This document shows positions 32,707 through 38,235 of a stretch of DNA of 38,235 bases, in pieces. The DNA lies in the NCBI GenBank assembly GCA_010906965.1, contig JAAFHB010000020.1, positions 1 to 38,235 of the forward strand, read 5' to 3'. The notes under the pieces are model-generated. The model was not told the origin of the DNA. It was given only the letters and a program-made list of their open reading frames with translations, and searched no databases. Every line of letters begins with the position of its first letter. Position 1 is the first letter of the stretch. Both the position numbers and the translations under genes were made by a program. This stretch comes from Mariniphaga sp. (GTDB taxonomy: Bacteria; Bacteroidota; Bacteroidia; Bacteroidales; Prolixibacteraceae).

Positions 32707-33522
32707 TTAAACCTTTATTGCTTTATTACGATTGAATCGTATTCCTAAAATAACGGACACTATTAACTCCATTAAAAAAACTACGATTACTTTCCAGTTC
32801 AAATTTAGCTGAAGTGCCCCATTACTGCCTTCCAATAAAGCTAACCCAATACATCCATTAAACCACGCGTGACTTAATACACTGAGAAATATATTATTTG
32901 TGTATTTATAAAGAGCTGTAAAGCTGGAAGTTAATATAATTCCAGACAATAAATACAATCCAATTGGAAATTCACTTTGGACTGTCCCTTTAATAAGCCA
33001 CAACGGCAAGTGCCATACGCCCCATATAATTCCCACCATAATAACAGAAGGTAAATAGTTAAATACCTTTTCCAGTCTGGGTTGCAGAATTCCACGCCAC
33101 CCCAATTCTTCTAATCCACCTAAAAGGATAAGAAACGGAAAATTAATAAGCATCGCGAGAATGGATATCGGCTTTGTAATTCCAAAGGCAAACCAAATCA
33201 TCAAAAAACGCCAAATAAAAAAGGCGCCAAATATCAGCCAAACTTTCAGATTTATTTTTTTACCAAAAATATACTTACCAAAAGATTTTTCAGGAAAATC
33301 ATCCTTGAATTGTCGATAGATAATAAATGCGCTAATGGCTGGTCCCCAGCTGCCAATGGTGTAAGGAATCCACCATAAAAACTCACCATTCCAGAGCGTA
33401 TTAAAATATTTATTCGCGATAATAATAATTGACCAGCTCAGCCAGGTTATTGAAAAAGTATACAGCAGAAAAAATCCGATTAACTTTATTGATTGCTTTT
33501 CTTGTTTCATATTCTGATCCAT
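32707..33522 (-). CDS. CPBP family intramembrane metalloprotease
   Basis: 271 residues from the ATG at 33522 (a TTG 8 codons upstream is less likely). About eight membrane segments. The CPBP (Abi) motifs are all present: LGGLEELGWRG (EExxxR, near residue 140), GIIWGVWHLP (FxxxH-like, with Trp for Phe) and LSHAWFNG (HxxxN). These residues bind zinc in the eukaryotic Rce1 relatives and bacterial CPBP proteins. Bacterial members act in bacteriocin self-immunity, membrane-protein processing or unknown roles. It stands alone, with repeat copy B directly downstream and a gene-free stretch upstream. Confidence 0.88.
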   Translation of the reverse strand: MDQNMKQEKQSIKLIGFFLLYTFSITWLSWSIIIIANKYFNTLWNGEFLWWIPYTIGSWGPAISAFIIYRQFKDDFPEKSFGKYIFGKKINLKVWLIFGAFFIWRFLMIWFAFGITKPISILAMLINFPFLILLGGLEELGWRGILQPRLEKVFNYLPSVIMVGIIWGVWHLPLWLIKGTVQSEFPIGLYLLSGIILTSSFTALYKYTNNIFLSVLSHAWFNGCIGLALLEGSNGALQLNLNWKVIVVFLMELIVSVILGIRFNRNKAIKV

Positions 33523-33546
33523 CTTTATTTTACCCTTGTTAACCAA

Positions 33547-34050
33547 TAAATCAAATAGTACGTGTTAAATGTATTCATCTTACAAATTTTTAAGTGTTTA
33601 TTAGATTTAACATTCTCTAAAATTATCAATTATTTTGCATTCATCTTTACACAATCATTTTAATTAATTGCATATTTCACACGTTACGTTTGTCAGGAAG
33701 TCAGGTACTATTGATATTTTGCAATTAATGGAGTTCCTATTTAAGGTTTGCTATTAATGGTAGGCAGTATGTTTTTGATGCCGATTTCGAGGCACTTACC
33801 TGTCAGTTAAACAAAAGGTTATTAGATGCAGAAACGCTGAAACCGGACTAACTCAGCAATAAAATATACCGCCGGATATGCGTTTTTTTGGTCCTTTAAC
33901 CAATATGAAATCCATTATGCGCTGGTTCATTAATGAACGCTATTCCATTATTTACTATGATTGTACCGTTCTTTTACTTGCAGAGCAGCTTAAAATCAGC
34001 CTGTCTTTTGTCATCATAGGTTTACAATTTTTAAAAGATAATAACCCGTG
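33547..34050. other. Gene-free AT-rich stretch with coding relics
   Basis: On the plus strand 33755-33851 reads YLRFAINGRQYVFDADFEAL and NKRLLDAETLKPD before a stop, without a start codon, so it may be the remains of a gene. A short direct repeat (TTTGCAATTAATGG / TTTGCTATTAATGG) precedes it. From 33878 an 82-codon plus-strand frame overlaps the end of the DUF3592 gene; I see no support for it. The stretch marks a change from AT-rich genes on the left to GC-richer ones on the right. Confidence 0.3.
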
Positions 34051-34057
34051 TTATTTA
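34042..34057 (-). terminator. Weak terminator-like hairpin at the stop of the DUF3592-like gene
   Basis: On the minus strand AATAAC-ACGG-GTTATT forms a 6-bp stem overlapping the stop codon, followed by ATCTTTT. Short and AT-rich, so only a weak candidate. Confidence 0.3.
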
Positions 34058-34488
34058 ACCACATTAGTTTTTTGCAGGTTTACAATAAAAATCAAAAAAC
34101 AGCCTATCCCGACAAGTATCAACTGACCAATACCTGGTTTGGTATCCTGCTCCAATGTGTTGATGAAAGAAAAAAACGAAAAGTACCTCACAAAAGCTCT
34201 TGACTTTCCGTCGGCTTTGAGGTAAACCGCATCGCCGATACGCTTTGTGTATCCATCTACACTTTTGCCATCAGGTAGTTTGAATGAATAACTTATGTTG
34301 TAGGTGTACTGTCCCCTGACCATTTCGTTACGCTCTCCCCCTTCACGCCTGATGCTGGTGATCACCGCAGTGGTTTTTTCTCCGTATATACCTAATAGTA
34401 TGGTTGACAGTCCCCATAAAATAAAAGCAACACCCAGCAGCGTGATGAAAAACCGCGTTATGATGATTTTTATTTTTGATTTTGGCAT
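34051..34488 (-). CDS. DUF3592-like membrane protein
   Basis: 145 residues. A basic N-terminus and first membrane helix (FFITLLGVAFILWGLSTILLG, about 12-33), an extracytoplasmic beta domain of about 75 residues with TTAVITSIRREGG, YTYNISYSFKLPDGKSVDGY and a following GDAVYLKADG, then a second helix near the end (GQLILVGIGCFLIFIVNL). This arrangement (TM, beta domain with VxGxVxxI-like start, TM) is that of DUF3592 proteins, whose function is unknown. Probably last of a minus-strand group of four small genes reaching back to 36802. Confidence 0.75.
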   Translation of the reverse strand: MPKSKIKIIITRFFITLLGVAFILWGLSTILLGIYGEKTTAVITSIRREGGERNEMVRGQYTYNISYSFKLPDGKSVDGYTKRIGDAVYLKADGKSRAFVRYFSFFSFINTLEQDTKPGIGQLILVGIGCFLIFIVNLQKTNVVK

Positions 34489-34591
34489 TTTCAGATTCTC
34501 CCTTTTTGGTTAATTTTTTTTACTGTTTGCTGACATACTATATTGCTGTTATCTCATCTATATCGATTTGGGTAGCGCAGAAAATATTATT

Positions 34592-35155
34592 CTATAGGAT
34601 CCTAATCGGTTGCCCCCGGAGCCGGGACCGGATATAAGCATCTACATCATGATAGTTATCTTTTGTACAGAATACAGCAATACTTTCGGTAAGACCACCT
34701 CTTATTATCACTGTATGTTTTTGGGGATAACAGCTCACTTTTTTGATATTACGCCACCTCATCATGATGTCCTGTCGCGACTGTGCAAGAAATCCGGCAC
34801 CGGCAACAGCAGGTTTGCCTGAGAGTAACCCTGCAACAACCGTTATTGCATTTAGAATACTATTTTTCTTTGCCTGATTTTCCAAGGTAAAGCTACGTAT
34901 GCCCGTTTTGTCCAATTCAAAGCCGACATCATACTTCCCTCCCCAGACGATATTGATGAACAGGTAAGTGAGCAGGAATAAAAGTGCAATAAGCCCGACA
35001 CCGTAGTAGGCTTTAATAATCAACAGGAAAATTAACAGCAAACCAAATGGAATCCCAATTGCTATCGCCAGTTGTTTTAAAATAACAGCGTTGCGAAGTA
35101 TGGGTACACGAATTGTCCATGCGATCTTTTCTGAATCCTTGTAACTCAGCATCAT
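34592..35155 (-). CDS. Hypothetical membrane protein, PH-like C-terminal part
   Basis: 187 residues. Two adjacent membrane segments (about 28-48, AIAIGIPFGLLLIFLLIIKAY, and 50-70, VGLIALLFLLTYLFINIVW) followed by a cytoplasmic part of about 115 residues with YDVGFELDKTGIRSFT, a Gly/Ala-rich loop (GLLSGKPAVAGAGFLA), then RWRNIKKVSCYPQKHTVIIRGG. The strands look like a bacterial PH-like domain, but this is only a resemblance. Two start codons (35155 and 35152) are adjacent. Lies between the DUF3592-like and zinc-ribbon genes on the same strand. No function can be given. Confidence 0.7.
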   Translation of the reverse strand: MMLSYKDSEKIAWTIRVPILRNAVILKQLAIAIGIPFGLLLIFLLIIKAYYGVGLIALLFLLTYLFINIVWGGKYDVGFELDKTGIRSFTLENQAKKNSILNAITVVAGLLSGKPAVAGAGFLAQSRQDIMMRWRNIKKVSCYPQKHTVIIRGGLTESIAVFCTKDNYHDVDAYIRSRLRGQPIRIL

Positions 35156-35212
35156 TGTTTCGTTTTCTGATTAGGGCTGATCTTTTTATTTTGCATTCAA
35201 ATTAATATTTTT

Positions 35213-35797
35213 TCATTTGAGAAGGGGGCATTTGCACCGGAAGCAGAAATTCTCGTTAATGTCGTTCAGACTTGCACAGGCGTTGCAAAAGATGATGGTG
35301 TCTCCCGATTTATTTTCCTTTTCATAGGTATTCAAACCCTTGTGATGCCTCACCCTGTCGCCAATCTTGTAGTAGTTGTATTTAGTATCGTCATCTTCCG
35401 CGGTGGTGGTGTGTATCTTTCCTTTGTCGCTGCGTATGCAGACCGTATATCTTGTATAGTCTATCCACGACTCATCATCTTTGGATCGCCTGCGCTTATT
35501 TTCTATTTTCTTATCAACGATTTTCCCATCCCAGGTAGTGCTGTTATTTCTGCCGGCAATTTGAAAAAAAGCAATAAGCAAAAACATACTTCCGATGCCT
35601 AACCCGATATACAAGGCCTCCGGATTCTCCATATCGGAACTGGTTTCACCGGCAATAAAAAACCCTGCGACGGCAGCAAAAGCCAGTATAAGCGAAAAAA
35701 TACCAGACCATCTGTTTGTATCTTTTACGTATTTGGCCAATGCCGGGTGATTGATTTTTTGCGAAAATCCTACAAGATCATTGTGGTTATATCCCAT
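35213..35797 (-). CDS. Membrane protein with C-terminal zinc ribbon, DUF3592-like middle
   Basis: 194 residues from the ATG at 35797. The frame extends to a TTG at 35854, but that part is Pro/Lys-rich and atypical, so the ATG is preferred. Two membrane segments (about 29-49, WSGIFSLILAFAAVAGFFIA, and 60-78, ALYIGLGIGSMFLLIAFFQIA) are followed by a soluble region with TWDGKIVDKKIENKRRR and IDYTRYTVCIRSDKGK that recalls DUF3592-type beta domains, then a zinc ribbon CNAC...CFRCKC (CxxC-x10-CxxC) at the very end. Likely membrane-bound with the ribbon in the cytoplasm. Function unknown. Confidence 0.75.
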   Translation of the reverse strand: MGYNHNDLVGFSQKINHPALAKYVKDTNRWSGIFSLILAFAAVAGFFIAGETSSDMENPEALYIGLGIGSMFLLIAFFQIAGRNNSTTWDGKIVDKKIENKRRRSKDDESWIDYTRYTVCIRSDKGKIHTTTAEDDDTKYNYYKIGDRVRHHKGLNTYEKENKSGDTIIFCNACASLNDINENFCFRCKCPLLK

Positions 35798-35890
35798 TTT
35801 CTGCTTATAAAGGTTGTCATTCTCTTTTTTTAAAAATATCCATGGAGGCAGCAACTATGTGTCTGTATATTAATGCAGTATTACCATTAA

Positions 35891-36802
35891 TTACCGCAAA
35901 CCCGCCGCGGTTTTATTTGCCTTCCATTTTGATGTGCCATTGAAGGTTCCGGTGAGATTTGATCCATTTAGTACACCTTCATGTTTTTGTTTGGCATTCG
36001 GCCTATAAAATGTAAATTGTCTGGTTGAAGGATTAAATCGTAAATCTTCCAATGGCTCCCATTTACGAAGGGCATTAAAAAATATTCTTCCCTGGAATGC
36101 CGAACCAACATAGCGTATCTCCATTTTCCCGGAAAAGCCGTTTGCAACAATATCCCAGTCGCCTGCAAGTGCACCAACCGATGATACATTTGCAGTTGTC
36201 GTTTCATTATTTGTCTGAGGTTGAACGGGATTTTTCTTTATTTCTTTCTCCCTGTCTGTCCAAAATTTAATTTCCTGGCTGGTAGCCGGCTCACTGGTTA
36301 GTTCGCGCAATAATTCATCGCGGAGTTTATTTTCTGTCAGATTCTTTGGATCGGCATACGTTGTGCTTTTTGTGGGCAGCGCACTATTTTGTTTGGGGGT
36401 ATTGACGGCAACGCTAACCGACCCGCTGTTTTTAGCCCCGGAAATGGTAAGGCTCAGAACAACATTCTCTGCTTCATTTTTTCCTGCCATGGCCTCTGTT
36501 TTAGAAATTTGAGCAGTCTTGTTGTCCCAGCAACTACCAGCTATGACCGTGTAGTTGATTTTTAACATCCTCGAACCATCCTCAACGGCAAGAATTGCAT
36601 AACCATGTATATGTGCATTTCCATATTTATAGCCTGCATTTGGGTTTCCAAAGCCATCATTGTATTTTAACGTTGAAGTAAGCAGTTTGCCTTTAAATCC
36701 ATTTATAGATATTGGTTCAATCGATGCCTCCACCGGATACAATCCGCTCTCCGACATCCAGCTTCTGAGTTTTTTGGCGATGTGGCGGAAATCGAAGCAC
36801 AA
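35891..36802 (-). CDS. Hypothetical protein, 5'-truncated by a palindromic element
   Basis: Open for 303 codons from a TTG at 36802, but the first 12 or so codons (MCFDFRHIAKK) are the arm of the palindrome at 36774-36896, so the native N-terminus is lost. An internal ATG at 36757 (WMSESG) would give 288 residues. Visible parts: a beta domain at about 20-125 (EPISINGFKGKLLTSTLKYN, HIHGYAILAVEDGSRML, KINYTVIAGSCWDNK), a linker, a short helix region about 165-200, and a beta sandwich at about 215-300 (GDWDIVANGFSGKMEIRYVG, LTGTFNGTSKWKA). The signal peptide such a protein would be expected to have is absent, which supports truncation. Family not recognised; may be a pseudogene. Confidence 0.65.
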   Translation of the reverse strand: MCFDFRHIAKKLRSWMSESGLYPVEASIEPISINGFKGKLLTSTLKYNDGFGNPNAGYKYGNAHIHGYAILAVEDGSRMLKINYTVIAGSCWDNKTAQISKTEAMAGKNEAENVVLSLTISGAKNSGSVSVAVNTPKQNSALPTKSTTYADPKNLTENKLRDELLRELTSEPATSQEIKFWTDREKEIKKNPVQPQTNNETTTANVSSVGALAGDWDIVANGFSGKMEIRYVGSAFQGRIFFNALRKWEPLEDLRFNPSTRQFTFYRPNAKQKHEGVLNGSNLTGTFNGTSKWKANKTAAGLR

Positions 36803-36896
36803 AACTTCAACTTTGCACTAAAGTTCAATTGAAAAACTGAACTTGAATTTAGCACTAAACCCGCCATATTGCCAAACCGATGTTGTACGCTGTGTT
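36774..36896. repeat. Large attC-like palindrome with 15-bp outer site
   Basis: Arms TTGGCGATGTGGCGG (36774-36788) and CCGCCATATTGCCAA (36861-36875) pair at 13 of 15 positions. The interior has weaker symmetry (GCACTAAAGTTCAA against TGAACTTGAATTTAGC). Beyond the right arm lies GTTGTACGCTGTGTT (36882-36896), which reappears inverted at 38220-38234 with one change. The left outer site is missing, because the left arm runs directly into the truncated gene 35891-36802. Length, symmetry and place at the 3' end of a gene resemble an integron attC site, but the sequence is not a classical one. Confidence 0.7.
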
Positions 36897-36920
36897 GTTG
36901 GTCTGTCCAATTTGTGATAT

Positions 36921-36955
36921 TACAAAAAACAAAACCCTTTGAAATTTCAAAAGGT
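36921..36955 (-). terminator. Intrinsic terminator of the lipoprotein hydrolase gene
   Basis: On the minus strand ACCTTTTG-AAATTT-CAAAGGGT (36955 down to 36934) forms an 8-bp stem with one G-T pair, followed by TTTTGTTTTTTG. It lies 25 bases past the stop codon at 36981, before the palindrome. Confidence 0.75.
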
Positions 36956-36980
36956 CTTATCGCTGCATATTTTTTAAATC

Positions 36981-38132
36981 TTAAAATCTGTTAAAAAATT
37001 CTATCGTTCTAAAGTCACTGTCTTTGTAAAACTTGTGTTGTGTGTAACTGATATAAATTTGGTCGTCAATCATTGGTATCATTGTTGAATTATTGTATTG
37101 TGCAGGAACTGCTGAATACCAAACAGAACTTACTCTTGGGTCAATTGTAAAGTATCCTTTTGCATTTATGTAACCTGCAGTTTTTAGAGAATTATAAATT
37201 GCAGCAGAACCGCTTGCATCAATTCCTGGGATAATAGTAAAACGGTTTGGAAAAATAGGTGTTGGTTCATTTACGTAATAAGCACTTGGGATAGTTCTTG
37301 TTTGTAATTTTTGATAATTTGCTTTCGCTGAAACAAGTCTATTGGGGTCTTCTGTTATGTCTAATTTAGCCATATTCCAAATTGTAGGAACGGTTGTGTT
37401 ATCATAAATTTGGTCAATGCCACCTAAACAGTAAAGTGCAGCGGCTTTATAATTTTTCACAGTACTAATTAGGCTTAAAAACCCACTGCCTTGACTCATA
37501 CCAACACCATAAAATGGTTTTCCTGCTGCAATTATTCCTGACGTTTGTAAACTACTGATTATTGCATCAATATTAGAAATATCAACACTTGCAGCACCTG
37601 TACTTGTTTCCCATCTTTTATTTACTCTGTCTTTACTTTCGGTTACAACTATTGCATAACCATTGGCTGCTGCATATCGAAGAAATTCTAAGTTGTCTAT
37701 ACCCTTAGATGTTGTCCAACCAACAGCATTACCTCCCGCCCCGTGGAAAGGAATTATAATTCCTCTGTAAGTTGCTGGCACAAAATAAAAAACTTGACTT
37801 CCGTTGATAACAACATTTGTAAAATTTATTGGGGCTGTTGTCTTAAAAGTAGCTGTTACGTTAACGTTTGCAGATGGCATTTTTAAAGTTGTTCTCCACT
37901 CATTAGGGCTTGTTAATGCTGAAATGTCACCTGTCCATTTGTCGAAAACTTGTGTACTACTTGAAGGGTTTGAAAAAATATAAGCGGTGTCGCCAATATT
38001 GTAAGTTCCTGAACCTTCGCCATTGTTTACTGTCAAGGAAAAAGTAGTCGAGGTTGGGGTTGGGTCTGATTTTTCGCAACTACCAAAAATTAGTGTCAAA
38101 AAAAGTGCAGATAAATAGACTGTTGGTTTCAT
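36981..38132 (-). CDS. Lipoprotein alpha/beta hydrolase with N-terminal InlB B-repeat-like domain
   Basis: 383 residues. A lipoprotein signal ends in IFGSC with Cys19, then a Thr/Ser-rich spacer. Residues about 30-98 form a bacterial repeat domain of the InlB B type (LTVNNGEGSGTYNIGDTAYI, FDKWTGD, TLKMPSANVNVTATF). The hydrolase is about 105-380: oxyanion region IIIPFHGAGGNAVGW, nucleophile elbow GVGMSQGSG (Ser213), and a late acid/His region with YTQHKFYKDSDF as candidate. It resembles polyhydroxyalkanoate depolymerase or feruloyl-esterase-like lipoproteins; substrate unknown. It sits alone between inverted 15-bp sites, so it looks like a mobile gene cassette. The gene has its own terminator downstream. 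Confidence 0.82.
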   Translation of the reverse strand: MKPTVYLSALFLTLIFGSCEKSDPTPTSTTFSLTVNNGEGSGTYNIGDTAYIFSNPSSSTQVFDKWTGDISALTSPNEWRTTLKMPSANVNVTATFKTTAPINFTNVVINGSQVFYFVPATYRGIIIPFHGAGGNAVGWTTSKGIDNLEFLRYAAANGYAIVVTESKDRVNKRWETSTGAASVDISNIDAIISSLQTSGIIAAGKPFYGVGMSQGSGFLSLISTVKNYKAAALYCLGGIDQIYDNTTVPTIWNMAKLDITEDPNRLVSAKANYQKLQTRTIPSAYYVNEPTPIFPNRFTIIPGIDASGSAAIYNSLKTAGYINAKGYFTIDPRVSSVWYSAVPAQYNNSTMIPMIDDQIYISYTQHKFYKDSDFRTIEFFNRF

Positions 38133-38219
38133 AATAATTTTAGTTTTGTATTTGACTGCTTAAATGTCAAAAGGTTTAATTGTTTTTATAAAAACTTTAA
38201 AGTCGTAGGGTGTTGCGGT

Positions 38220-38234
38220 AACATAGCGTACAAC
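38220..38234 (-). repeat. Outer half-site of an attC-like element at the window edge
   Basis: AACATAGCGTACAAC is the inverted match (14 of 15) of 36882-36896. With it, it brackets the hydrolase gene. The rest of the second palindrome would lie beyond 38235 and cannot be seen. Confidence 0.6.
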
Positions 38235-38235
38235 G

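Noticed and set aside
33878-34126. 82-codon plus-strand frame
   Set aside because: Overlaps the DUF3592-like gene in antisense and has no recognisable domain or start context.
28078-38235. Declaring a true integron
   Set aside because: No integrase gene, no attI, and the palindromes do not keep the GTTRRRY core. I report attC-like structures only.

Overview
The window comes from a member of the Bacteroidota (most likely class Bacteroidia; I cannot place it more finely). The signs are a type IX secretion, type B (CHU_C) C-terminal domain, a TonB-dependent receptor with a carboxypeptidase-regulatory-like N-terminus, many proteins with signal peptides ending in AQ/GQ, TAnnTTTG-type -7 promoter boxes, and a stand-alone four-helix-bundle gene. 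No rRNA, tRNA, CRISPR array, transposase or integrase gene was seen.

Region by region. (1) 1-1615, minus: the first 538 codons of a secreted YncE-like beta-propeller/phosphoesterase, cut by the window edge. (2) 1906-9123, plus: five secreted proteins with PKD, Ig-like, IPT and lamin-tail modules. Only the last carries a type IX sorting domain. Unusually long leaders (about 210-350 bp) separate the genes. (3) 9124-9493: convergent gap with a 151-bp element bounded by perfect 11-bp inverted repeats. (4) 9494-17640, minus: a TonB receptor, a YfiR-family protein, a CHASE8-like/HAMP histidine kinase, a four-helix-bundle gene, a stand-alone receiver and a REC-PAS-kinase-REC hybrid, reading as one envelope-sensing phosphorelay unit. 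(5) 17752-22435, minus: a MEDS-domain protein followed by a 1340-residue PAS/GAF/PocR protein with no kinase or other output domain. (6) 23192-25754, minus: redoxin lipoprotein, TlpA-like thioredoxin and DUF6029-like outer-membrane protein, behind a convincing promoter. (7) 25857-33522, minus, AT-rich: an accessory stretch with an AraC regulator, PEP-mutase-like enzyme, FMN reductase, broken SMR and SnoaL genes, a small membrane protein, an MFS exporter, a DUF1349 protein and a CPBP protease, separated by repeats and hairpins. (8) 34051-36802, minus: four small membrane or hypothetical genes, the first of them 5'-truncated by a palindrome. (9) 36981-38132, minus: a lipoprotein alpha/beta hydrolase bracketed by inverted 15-bp sites.

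The most interesting pattern is in regions 7-9. Same-strand accessory genes are separated by large imperfect palindromes that look like integron attC sites, with matching half-sites at gene ends and truncated genes at the junctions. A 177-178-bp intergenic repeat and shorter relatives of it are also dispersed from 9.2 to 32.7 kb. No integrase is present here, so the cassette-array reading is an inference. The second pattern is the pairing of MEDS with an output-less sensor array next to the TonB-YfiR-kinase relay, which suggests cross-talk between the two units.
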